DNA of 10,299 nucleotides from Oscillospiraceae bacterium (GCA_017408185.1 JAFQVE010000560.1:1-10299), one strand, 5' to 3'; shown: positions 1 through 8,229, counted from the stretch's first letter. Made by a program: numbers and translations. Notes: a model not told the origin generated them from the letters alone.

Positions 1-30
1 GTCCCCCTCCCTTTAGGCAAGGGAGGCTTT
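1..30 (-). repeat. Truncated, divergent relative of the palindromic repeat at the window edge
   Basis: On the minus strand this reads AAAGCC overlapping an 8-bp stem CCTCCCTT/AAGGGAGG with a 5-nt loop (14-18), then GGGAC. The AAAGCC start, stem position and following GGGAC match the layout of the 289-341 copy, but the stem sequence differs. The remainder would lie before position 1. It is in non-coding DNA, in the same orientation as the two intragenic copies. Confidence 0.55.
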
Positions 31-66
31 ATAATCCAATATTCTCTTAATAAGTACTGCGACCTA

Positions 67-85
67 TGTGCGGCGTTGCCGCACA
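67..85. other. Perfect hairpin downstream of the lyase gene
   Basis: TGTGCGGC and GCCGCACA form a perfect 8-bp GC-rich stem with a 3-nt loop, starting 30 nt beyond the lyase stop codon. Neither strand has a T-run directly after it, so it is not a standard intrinsic terminator. It may still act as a 3' stabiliser or be part of a small repeat. The rest of the 1-114 gap shows no gene. Confidence 0.5.
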
Positions 86-86
86 A

Positions 87-114
87 TGCAGAATGCAAAG
101 TGCAAAATGCAAAA
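87..114 (-). repeat. 7-bp tandem repeats directly after the lyase stop codon
   Basis: Immediately after the TAA at 117-115 the minus strand reads TTTTGCA, TTTTGCA, CTTTGCA, TTCTGCA: four head-to-tail heptamers, with a fifth degenerate unit (TTGTGCG, 80-86) running into the adjoining hairpin. It is non-coding; no function is recognised. Confidence 0.7.
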
Positions 115-3100
115 TTATTTCATAGAGTCAAGTACCCGTTTCAGCAGAACTGCAACCTCTGCTCTTGTTGTATATTCAAGAGGGGCGATGCGTCCCGATT
201 TGCCGTTCACCAGACCTGCCGATATGAGCGCAGAAACCGCTTCGCGGGCGTAGGGTGCAACAGATGGGAAGTCCGTGTATTGCGATAACACCTCATCCAC
301 CGCCATTCGGCGGTCCCCCTTCTCCTCAAGGAGAAGGCTTTGGCTCTGTAGTGCCCGGTAGACGATTACCATCATATCCTGACGGGTGATATTGTTGCGT
401 GGTGCGTATTTATTCTCACCTATTCCGCCGACAATACCGGTATTGCGCGCTATTGCAAGCTCATCTGCGAAGTAGTCACTTGCAGATACATCTGCGAAAT
501 TTTTAGTGTTATCCGACGTTAGCTTGAATGCACGGACGAGGAGAAGCGCAAAGTCTGCGCGGGTGATGTTCGCTGCGGGCGAGAATGTTGTTTCCGATGT
601 TCCGCGGATTATTCCGTCTGCAGAAAGTGCGTTTATTGCATCGGTTGCCCACGCGTGGTTGGTGAGGTCGGTGAATTGCGGTGTTCCCACCTCATCCGCC
701 TCGCCTGCGCTCGGCACCTTCTCCTCAAGGAGAAGGCTTTCATCTTCATCTGTTTCATCGGTCTTGGTTTCATCATCGGGTTTATCGGTCGGTGCGGCAC
801 CGCCGCCACCGCCTCCTCCGCCGCCACCCGCAGATGTGTCGGTCGTTCCGTCAGACGGCGTTTCTTCTTTGTCGCTCGGCTTGCTTGTTGTCGAGCCGTA
901 AACCGTCACATAGAAGTGGATGGTTGTCTGCCTTCCCGACTCGTCCGTTGCAGTTACGGCAAAGTGGTTTTTGCCAACCTGTGAGCTGTCAGGTTTCCAT
1001 GTTACCTCTCCCGTTGTGCTGTTAAGGCTTGCACCACGCGGAAGGGTTTCTCCGGAATAGGTTATGTTCTCCAAAAGCTCGCTCGTTGCTTTTACCGTGA
1101 CCGAAACCGAGCTTCCCGCAGAAACGGAAACCGAATCATCTACTGCTTCAAACTGCGGCGCGGGGTTTTCGCTGTACGAAAGCGGTATGCGCACAGACTG
1201 GCCTTCCGAAATCAGATAGTCATATCCCTTTTCAGGGGCGCTTGAATCCTTGTATCTTCTTATCGGAGTGATTCTTCCGATATCAAGAACAATGTCATTA
1301 CCGCTTCGCTCTGCTTTTTTAACTGCATATGTACCACTGCGTACCGACGCACCGTTATCAATAAATACATACCTTCCGGCAAGGGAGGCAAGCTCATCAT
1401 CCGTTACAGCTTCATCCGGAATTATTGTGATTTTATTCTCCGCACTCAGTTCTTTTGTGAACTGCTTGACAACACCTTCTACTGCAACCTTGTTCTCTGC
1501 CGACTCACCAATGATGTCACCGTCGTGGACATATTTGTATATGTTTGCTCCGTTTTCATTAAGCGTATATACACCTACAAATCCGCGGAAGAAAATATCT
1601 TTACCGTTATCGGTACACTTGTATGTCACGGTGTTGTTGGTCGAGTAGAATATATAATCCACTCTGCCGCTTTTATGCGTAATCTTCAATGCACGGTGCG
1701 CATCTCCGCTTTTTTCGTCACCGCCAACCGGCATCATCGAAAGTTCTTCACTCGATGCAAGATATCGGGTATTGCGGTACGGTTCAAACACGGTAGTGAA
1801 CACCGTATCAAGGTTCTCACCGGTGTTTTCGATAAGAAGATATTTGAGCTTATCCACGTTTTTATTCTTTGATGCCTGCGGCGGGAGACCATCAGCAATT
1901 GCAACGTTTGTTTCTGCGCCTTTGTCTGCATTACCTTCATTATGCACCGTCATATGCAGATAGAGATCTTTTGCATCTTTTATATTCTTATTAAAATCCT
2001 TAATTGCAAATTTTACTTCGAACACATCAGACGGCGCAATATCACGGTCAACATTTTTAAGCCATGTAAATCCTATCGGATTTTCAAGCTGTGACTCAAC
2101 ATGTGTGTTTGCGGCATCCGGTCCGAACGGAACGTTCTCTCCCGCATATGTGCCTATGTAATTTCCATCCGAGTCTACCTGCGGCTTGAGATTTAGTCCG
2201 ACAGTTCCTGTAATTTCGTTACTCGTTGCGTGGAAGCTGTACAGATGGCTTTTGCCGCCGAGAATACGGAAGAAATCAACCGTATATGCGTTTTCATCAT
2301 CGACTTCTACCATCACAACGCTTCTGCGATACTGTTCTGTGTCCTCAAAGGAATAGTCCGCCGAAACATCCATAAGCTTAACAAGCCCCGAGTCGTCAAA
2401 ATGCTTGATTTTACCTCGAATTTCACCCGTTTCCGTCTGTTCCTTTTTATTTACCACCACGCTGTTGTGAGAAAGCGTTGTTCTTGTCCACTGATAACGT
2501 TCGTGGTCAGTTCCTGTAAGCGCCGGATAGCCGAGATCCGGCATGAAATCCAGACCGAATGCCGTCATTCCGAGATTTAAAGTGTCGACATGGCCGTGGT
2601 CGGTATTCTTTCCGAAATACATCCAGATATTTCGGCTTGTATCCTTGGCTGTACCTTGGTTTGCGTATGTATAATCACCACCGGCGCGGAGGATTCCGAA
2701 GCCGAAGTTCGTCATCATTTCCGATTTGAGATCAAGATGTCCGTATGTATCAATAATCTCCTGTATCTCATCGGCAAGTCTCTCCGGATCCCTCTCAGAT
2801 GACGAATAACGAAGTCCGTCAACCGTATTTCCGTTAAGCTTATACACAACCTGAGCAAACAGCGGATCGCGAAGCTTTCTCCATCCTTCAACCGCTGTAT
2901 TCTTTGTTATCCAGTGGCCTTTTCCCTGAGTTGTTCCCGTGTCACCTATCTGCGGGCTGTAATAGGTCGACATAAGCGAAATGTTTGAATAAAACATCTG
3001 AACAAACTTTGGATTGTTATACAGATTAACCTTGTCGTATCTGTCATAATTGTCAAGGATATTCTGAATGTCAGAAAGCGCGGTATGCCAATTGATGTTA

Positions 3101-6100
3101 TACTGTGATGCTTCATCACCCTGCCCGTCAGCATCTATGGTATTTACCAGAACCTCGCTGACACCGCCGCCAAGGCACGGTGTTGTGTTCGAGCGCACCC
3201 AGCCGGGAGCCATAAGATAGTCAAGCCACTTTGCAGTCTCCGGCATTGTGTCAAGAACAACCGCAACAATTGCGTTTGCTTCCTGCGGGAGACCGAAGTT
3301 ACCTGAAACCGAGCAGTCCACAAGTCCGTCAAGAGCTGTTCTTAAGAATCCATCCTCAATGTTTGTGCGAATTTGCGCCGCTGTGTTCTTCGCATGACGC
3401 ATCTTTATTTCCTTTGATTTGTTGCTTATGTACTCAACAACAGACGGATCGCTGTACGCCTCAAAAACTATATCGTATACTTCAGCGCGTTTGACAACCT
3501 CTTCACACTCCCAGATACATCCCATGGTTTTTCCTATGTTAAGTCCGCCATCGGTGTTTACAGCGAAATCAGACCACAGAGAAATATCATAATCGGGATA
3601 AAAGTCTGCCATTCTGTCAAGCAAAACGGCAGCCACCTTACCGTACTTTACATCTCCGGTATAGAGATATGCGCGTGCGCATTGTCCTATGGCTCGTTGG
3701 ATAAGTCCTCCGTTTGTATCGGAGCTATCCTGACGTCTCCACAGTCCGAGGTGGATATACTCTGCAATATATGTATGGCGTTCGATATTTCCGTCGGTCT
3801 CATACGGCTTCCCGTTTTTATCCTTCGGTACATATCCCCAGCCATCATCAACGCCCCATGTTGCGTTTGACTCACCCTCGCGCAGTCCCTCGCCGCCGTT
3901 GAGCGTTTTTACTCCCGACAAATCAACAGTTTCATACAGCTCATTATAAAGGTATCCGCCCTTTACACCGTAGCCGTACCACGCATCAGAGCCGACCGGT
4001 GCCGATTTATCGCCGAACATTTCTGCGTGCTTATCGAGTGCGCGCTGACGGTCAAATTCTCCGTACTCGTTAAGTCCGAGCTTATAGAAGCTGCCGAAAT
4101 CATTACTCGGGAAAAGACGCTTGCAATCCGGACACTGAACCTTCCACGGACGGTTGAGCGCATCGTGCTTCCACGAAAACTGACCGTGCTTTTCCATTAC
4201 GTTCGTACCGCAAAAGCGGCAGGTATATGCCAGCGGGTCGTTTGAATTGCCTATACATATTGCACGCGGCAACCCTTCTGACGGAATGAGGCTGTAGATA
4301 TAATCAAGCTTATCCACAAACGCATCCGCGTTTTTTATATAGGCATCGCCCTCTGATTTCACCCATGAATATTTCTTATAGTTTTCACGCACCGCCGCAA
4401 TCTTTTCCGGCGTGTAGTAAGTAGATTTTGCTTTTCCGTAAACTACGGTAAGAGTGACCTCCTGCGAGCGGATTCTTCCGTTAACCTTTACGGTTACGCT
4501 GAATTTTGCTTCGCCCTCTTTAAGCGGAATGATGTTATTTTTATCATCGAGCACAGCATTCTCCGGAGTGAGCGCAACGGCAGAAATTTCGCAGTTCTCC
4601 GCATCAAGCTCTCTGCCGAGATTGTCGTATGCCGTAACGTATACCGGAACGGTATCTCCGTTATCGGTAAGGCGTATATACTTACTGCCGCCGGCAGTGA
4701 CTTTGACAGATGCAAGTCCCTCTTCCTGAACAGTAATTTCCGTTATTGCGTCTATCGTGTTGCCGTTAAAGCTCGTTACCGTCTTTATCCTTGCCGTACC
4801 GGCTTTGTGCGTTGTAAGAACATCTCCTTCTATCGTTGCTATATCCGTATCAAGTGATTTAAAGGTTGATGCAGCAACAGAGGAATCAAGAATTCTCCCT
4901 GATTTAAGCGTTGGTGTTGCAAAAATACGCGTTGCATCACCGGCAAGAAGCTCTTCTGCCTCGGTTTTCACGCCTGTGCCGACAAGCGGATCATCCTTTA
5001 CCTCAATATCGAAGGTCAGCGGATAGTCAACTCCGTCAATCGTTGCGGTAAATGTAGCTTTCACGGTTCCCGCTTTCACTGCGGTAAGCGTAAATTCCCG
5101 CTCCGCGCTGTTTCCGAGCTGATACTTAAATCCCGAAACCGAAACACTGTCATTTGAAACATCAAGCGTGAATTTGTTATTGACGTCTGTTGTATTTCCT
5201 TCAAAATCCGGTCCGAAGTGACGAACACTGCCATCGCTCATCAGAACAGAAGCCGCGCCGGTTACGCTTTCGCCTACGGTAAGCTCTCGCGGCAAGTATG
5301 TTTCAATTTTATCAAAATCCACGTTATCCTCTGGATTGAACACAAGCTTTCTTACATACATATACGGCAGGTCTTTGCGCTGCTCTCTCAGGCGGAAACG
5401 CACCGAATGCGTTCCCTCCGAGAGATATACGGTGTTCAGTTTTTTGCCGACATCAGTTTTCTGAACAGCACCCACTTCGTGGAAGCTGTGGTCACCCACA
5501 TAATTTTCATCAACAAAAATGGAGTATGTAGGCGAGCCTTCCCACAGACCGCCGAAAAGCTCAAGAGAGTAATAGTTTGCATCGGACACATCAACATTGA
5601 ATGCAAAGGATGCACCCTTGGGATCTGAGGTCTGCGGCCACATACGTTTATCTTTTGCCTGTGTGAAAATCTGAAGCACATTTTGCTTTGTGTCCGGGAA
5701 GTTAAAAATTCTATAATAGTTGGTTGTTTCTTCCCTCTCTATTATCGTATATCCCGGTGTTCCGTGCAGAACTCCGCGGTTGGATTCATCTGTCTGTGTT
5801 TTTGAGAAATCCACTTCAAAATCCCACTGATAATCGCTTACTGCAATTCTGATTACGTGTGAACAATTCTTCCCCTGCTCATTTTTTGCGGTGACGGAAA
5901 CTGCCGCCTCCCCTTCACCGATTGCGGTAACCGTGCCATCTTCAGAAACTGATACAACCGCGTCGTCGGTGCTTGCAAAGGTGAGCGCATAATTTGATAT
6001 ATCCCCACCCTCGCCGTCGTTCATTCGTGCAGTTACGGTTATCTTCTTGCTCTGTCCTGTAACAAGCTGTGTGTCAACAGAGGCATTTATTCCGCTGAGA

Positions 6101-8151
6101 ATAGGCTTTGCACTGATTGTAATCTCTGCGCTTCCCGTAACGGTATTGTTATCCCAGTCTGTTACATGAGCATAAATCATTGCTTTTCCCGGATTTACAC
6201 CCGTAATCTCCCCGGTCTCTTCATCAACCTCTGCGATGTTTTTATCCGAGCTTTCATATTTTACGGAATAATCGTCCGTATACGGTTTTCCGTCCCCGGT
6301 TCTTGTGAGGTTGAGAGCTGCTTTTGCCTTTCTCGTAGCGGGAACCGTGCTTCTGTCAAATGAAACGTCAACGCGGTCAAGAACAGGATATTCCATTCCG
6401 GAAACCGGAATAACCTCCGTGTATTCCTCATTGTTGACTTTCACCTTAATTCTTATATTGGTCTGCCCCACACCGGTTGCAGTTGCCTTAAATCTTATTT
6501 CATCGGAGCCGTCGGAGTTCATATATGATACGTCGGAAACCTCAATTATTCCGGGTTTATCCGAGGTGATTTCAACCACGCGGTTTTCATCATCCTCCTC
6601 ACCTTCATCGGTAAGTCCGAAATGGCGGTATGTTCCGTCGGACATTGCGACGCGCGCAGTTAAGCTCTCGCTTTCGCCCTCTGCTATTTTCTCCGGAATT
6701 TCAAGCTCTATCTTGCTTATCTCCGGAGCTTTCTGTTCATCAAGCGGAATCAGAGAAACCGTATGCGGAACAAAGAACGCGCTGTTTGAATATATCTTTC
6801 TTGCGCGGAATGAAATTTCAACATTTCCTTCCGGAATATACACAGAATTAAGTGCTTGTTCCCGCGTATAGAGATTTGCCGCGGCATCGGTTGCGTTTTC
6901 GTCGTTGAACACGAAATCTCCGGCATATTCGCCGTTTACATAGATTGAATAATCTCCCGAGTTTTTCAGCATAACGCCCTTAAAGCTTACGTTGTAATAG
7001 CCGGGTGTGAATATTCTTTTTTTCACGGTAAACATAGCATTCGCGACAGTCGGCCATATTTTTGCGCCTGTATCAAGCTGAACGAAATACTTTGTTCTGC
7101 CCTGTGCATCCTTCACCACGCGCGGAGTGTATCTCGAGATTGAGTTTGTCATTTTATTTTTATCCAGCACAAGCTCAAACCCATCTGTCTCCCAAGCCTC
7201 GGACGGCTCTGTCTTATCGGTAAAGCGCATTGTGTCCTGCGTCATCTCAATATCAATGCGCGAAAGCGGCGGCTGCTCAATTACATTAAGCGTATGTACT
7301 GTATCATACGGCGTACCCTCTACGGTTGCGACAAGCTTTATCTTCGCCTCGCCGGTTTCAAGCGTCCTGAAAGTAGCGGTATACCCACCGTCCGTCATGC
7401 TCTCCGATACTATTTCGACCGTGTCTGCGGTTTCTGCAAAAGCCTTTATTCCGTCTCCTGAAATAGCCGGCTTAAACTTTTCGCCGTCAGACATCATGAT
7501 ATTCGCCGTAAAGGTTATTTCCCTTCCTACGATTTCCGTATCCGTCATTGTGTGCACGGTTTCGGAATACATCGGCTTTGTGTATGGGGTAAGCTTTAAA
7601 CTCATAGGTCTTACGGCGTATGATACGCTGTGATCCTTACCCACCCATACAAGCAGACAGTCTCCTGCCGTCTCTGCATTGTAAATTACGGTTGTATGCT
7701 TTTTCTCTTTATCAATTTCGCTGTGGAAATTCACGTTTTCAAACAGCGTATCGGCTGAAGCTACCGCGGCATCAATATCGGCGGGTGTTCCCGGTATGAT
7801 ATACATATCCGCAACAGAGCCTGCCGGGCGGCAGATATAGTCAAGCCGTACAGCATACTCACCCGTCGCCGGGATATTCATTTTATATGCCGTATATTTA
7901 CCCTCAGGGATGTTGAAGAAGGCATATCCCGCTTCCCATCCAAACTTTGTTTTGTTGGTACTTGTTGTTCCTACCCACTGCAGCGTGTTATTGCTGTTTG
8001 CATATGTTATCCCATCGGGTTTAAGACCGGGATAATCTGCTTCAAGGAAGGAGTATGATGCTTCTTGTCTTGCATCTGTCGCAAACGTTGCGGCAGGCAG
8101 AAGAGATATAAGCATCACTGCAGCCAGAAACAGAGATAATAATCTTTTCAT
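115..8151 (-). CDS. Giant secreted SLH-anchored heparinase II/III-type polysaccharide lyase with Ig-like and CBM-like modules
   Basis: The protein (2678 aa) probably cleaves a uronic-acid-containing polysaccharide by beta-elimination at the cell surface. Residues 1-24 are a signal peptide (MKR, hydrophobic core, likely cut after TFA). Approximate order: CBM-like module 28-188; Ig-like 190-295; CBM-like 296-485; Ig-like 483-603; two BIG_2-type Ig domains 590-685 and 686-773; CBM-like 773-942; Ig-like 945-1062, 1054-1145 and 1146-1238; lyase 1240-2320; putative Ig 2330-2417; Gly10 2442-2451; acidic linker; SLH motifs from 2493, 2552 and 2625. The lyase assignment rests on HGHVD (H1852, H1854), D1872 in PDLGYP and H1895 in HNSVVVN, the heparinase II/III C-terminal signature; in heparinase II equivalent residues bind zinc or act in catalysis. 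N1618 (NFGLPQEA) and Y1730/Y1731 before PQIGD are further active-site candidates. Four cysteines (1311, 1314, 1340, 1343) form a zinc-ribbon-like pair of CxxC motifs. The ATG has a strong RBS. The substrate (glycosaminoglycan, alginate-like or bacterial exopolysaccharide) and the PL family number are undetermined. Two palindromic repeats are embedded near the C-terminus. Confidence 0.9.
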   Translation of the reverse strand: MKRLLSLFLAAVMLISLLPAATFATDARQEASYSFLEADYPGLKPDGITYANSNNTLQWVGTTSTNKTKFGWEAGYAFFNIPEGKYTAYKMNIPATGEYAVRLDYICRPAGSVADMYIIPGTPADIDAAVASADTLFENVNFHSEIDKEKKHTTVIYNAETAGDCLLVWVGKDHSVSYAVRPMSLKLTPYTKPMYSETVHTMTDTEIVGREITFTANIMMSDGEKFKPAISGDGIKAFAETADTVEIVSESMTDGGYTATFRTLETGEAKIKLVATVEGTPYDTVHTLNVIEQPPLSRIDIEMTQDTMRFTDKTEPSEAWETDGFELVLDKNKMTNSISRYTPRVVKDAQGRTKYFVQLDTGAKIWPTVANAMFTVKKRIFTPGYYNVSFKGVMLKNSGDYSIYVNGEYAGDFVFNDENATDAAANLYTREQALNSVYIPEGNVEISFRARKIYSNSAFFVPHTVSLIPLDEQKAPEISKIELEIPEKIAEGESESLTARVAMSDGTYRHFGLTDEGEEDDENRVVEITSDKPGIIEVSDVSYMNSDGSDEIRFKATATGVGQTNIRIKVKVNNEEYTEVIPVSGMEYPVLDRVDVSFDRSTVPATRKAKAALNLTRTGDGKPYTDDYSVKYESSDKNIAEVDEETGEITGVNPGKAMIYAHVTDWDNNTVTGSAEITISAKPILSGINASVDTQLVTGQSKKITVTARMNDGEGGDISNYALTFASTDDAVVSVSEDGTVTAIGEGEAAVSVTAKNEQGKNCSHVIRIAVSDYQWDFEVDFSKTQTDESNRGVLHGTPGYTIIEREETTNYYRIFNFPDTKQNVLQIFTQAKDKRMWPQTSDPKGASFAFNVDVSDANYYSLELFGGLWEGSPTYSIFVDENYVGDHSFHEVGAVQKTDVGKKLNTVYLSEGTHSVRFRLREQRKDLPYMYVRKLVFNPEDNVDFDKIETYLPRELTVGESVTGAASVLMSDGSVRHFGPDFEGNTTDVNNKFTLDVSNDSVSVSGFKYQLGNSAEREFTLTAVKAGTVKATFTATIDGVDYPLTFDIEVKDDPLVGTGVKTEAEELLAGDATRIFATPTLKSGRILDSSVAASTFKSLDTDIATIEGDVLTTHKAGTARIKTVTSFNGNTIDAITEITVQEEGLASVKVTAGGSKYIRLTDNGDTVPVYVTAYDNLGRELDAENCEISAVALTPENAVLDDKNNIIPLKEGEAKFSVTVKVNGRIRSQEVTLTVVYGKAKSTYYTPEKIAAVRENYKKYSWVKSEGDAYIKNADAFVDKLDYIYSLIPSEGLPRAICIGNSNDPLAYTCRFCGTNVMEKHGQFSWKHDALNRPWKVQCPDCKRLFPSNDFGSFYKLGLNEYGEFDRQRALDKHAEMFGDKSAPVGSDAWYGYGVKGGYLYNELYETVDLSGVKTLNGGEGLREGESNATWGVDDGWGYVPKDKNGKPYETDGNIERHTYIAEYIHLGLWRRQDSSDTNGGLIQRAIGQCARAYLYTGDVKYGKVAAVLLDRMADFYPDYDISLWSDFAVNTDGGLNIGKTMGCIWECEEVVKRAEVYDIVFEAYSDPSVVEYISNKSKEIKMRHAKNTAAQIRTNIEDGFLRTALDGLVDCSVSGNFGLPQEANAIVAVVLDTMPETAKWLDYLMAPGWVRSNTTPCLGGGVSEVLVNTIDADGQGDEASQYNINWHTALSDIQNILDNYDRYDKVNLYNNPKFVQMFYSNISLMSTYYSPQIGDTGTTQGKGHWITKNTAVEGWRKLRDPLFAQVVYKLNGNTVDGLRYSSSERDPERLADEIQEIIDTYGHLDLKSEMMTNFGFGILRAGGDYTYANQGTAKDTSRNIWMYFGKNTDHGHVDTLNLGMTAFGLDFMPDLGYPALTGTDHERYQWTRTTLSHNSVVVNKKEQTETGEIRGKIKHFDDSGLVKLMDVSADYSFEDTEQYRRSVVMVEVDDENAYTVDFFRILGGKSHLYSFHATSNEITGTVGLNLKPQVDSDGNYIGTYAGENVPFGPDAANTHVESQLENPIGFTWLKNVDRDIAPSDVFEVKFAIKDFNKNIKDAKDLYLHMTVHNEGNADKGAETNVAIADGLPPQASKNKNVDKLKYLLIENTGENLDTVFTTVFEPYRNTRYLASSEELSMMPVGGDEKSGDAHRALKITHKSGRVDYIFYSTNNTVTYKCTDNGKDIFFRGFVGVYTLNENGANIYKYVHDGDIIGESAENKVAVEGVVKQFTKELSAENKITIIPDEAVTDDELASLAGRYVFIDNGASVRSGTYAVKKAERSGNDIVLDIGRITPIRRYKDSSAPEKGYDYLISEGQSVRIPLSYSENPAPQFEAVDDSVSVSAGSSVSVTVKATSELLENITYSGETLPRGASLNSTTGEVTWKPDSSQVGKNHFAVTATDESGRQTTIHFYVTVYGSTTSKPSDKEETPSDGTTDTSAGGGGGGGGGGAAPTDKPDDETKTDETDEDESLLLEEKVPSAGEADEVGTPQFTDLTNHAWATDAINALSADGIIRGTSETTFSPAANITRADFALLLVRAFKLTSDNTKNFADVSASDYFADELAIARNTGIVGGIGENKYAPRNNITRQDMMVIVYRALQSQSLLLEEKGDRRMAVDEVLSQYTDFPSVAPYAREAVSALISAGLVNGKSGRIAPLEYTTRAEVAVLLKRVLDSMK
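289..341 (-). repeat. Intragenic palindromic repeat element, copy 1 (in frame, between SLH motifs 2 and 3)
   Basis: This 53-bp element has the same orientation, codon phase, first 24 bp and last 10 bp as the copy at 688-740. Its 19-bp core contains a perfect second hairpin, ACCGCC-GAAT-GGCGGT (299-314). It is translated in frame as SLLLEEKGDRRMAVDEV between SLH motifs 2 and 3, where it lengthens the inter-motif linker without altering the motifs. Confidence 0.85.
688..740 (-). repeat. Intragenic palindromic repeat element, copy 2 (in frame, before the first SLH motif)
   Basis: This 53-bp element starts AAAGCC, then has the palindrome CCTTCTCCTTGAGGAGAAGG (8-bp stem, 4-nt loop), a 19-bp core, and ends GGATGAGGTG. 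The first 24 bp and last 10 bp are identical to the copy at 289-341 while the cores differ. It is translated in frame as SLLLEEKVPSAGEADEVG, between the acidic linker and the first SLH motif. Its core forms at best a weak hairpin. Confidence 0.85.
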
Positions 8152-8158
8152 ATGTTTG

Positions 8159-8166
8159 CTCCTTTC
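8159..8166 (-). promoter_or_regulatory. Ribosome binding site of the giant lyase gene
   Basis: On the minus strand GAAAGGAG ends 7 nt before the ATG at 8151-8149. This strong, well-spaced Shine-Dalgarno sequence, followed by a classical signal peptide, fixes the start codon. Confidence 0.85.
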
Positions 8167-8192
8167 AAAAAAAGGGGTTCTGGTGATTACAA

Positions 8193-8219
8193 GGGAGAAT
8201 GAACGCCGTCCATCCTCCC
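8193..8219 (-). other. Intergenic stem-loop between the two surface-protein genes
   Basis: In the transcript GGGAGGAUG pairs with CAUUCUCCC, a 9-bp stem with one G-U pair and a 9-nt loop, starting 10 nt after the upstream stop codon. No U-tract follows directly; a run of seven T lies about 20 nt further on, just before the RBS. It is not a standard intrinsic terminator. It could stabilise or process the mRNA 3' end or attenuate expression of the lyase gene. The structure is visible; the role is inferred. Confidence 0.45.
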
Positions 8220-8229
8220 CTGTTGCTAA

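Noticed and set aside
67..85. Intrinsic terminator for the lyase gene
   Set aside because: The stem is good, but no T-tract follows on either strand, so it was kept only as a hairpin.
289..740. CRISPR array
   Set aside because: There are only two copies, 347 bp apart, both translated within a gene and with no regular spacers.
6305..6871. Plus-strand open frame of 188 codons opposite the giant gene
   Set aside because: It is fully antisense to a continuous frame with clear domain content, is low in complexity (Ser-rich) and shows no recognisable motif; it is a shadow frame.
7017..7023. Run of seven T (seven A in the coding strand) as a frameshift or slippage site
   Set aside because: The long frame reads straight through with matching domain sequence on both sides, and no downstream frame offers an alternative product.
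7127..7633. Plus-strand open frame of 168 codons
   Set aside because: Antisense shadow of the Ig-like and CBM-like coding region; no recognisable domain.
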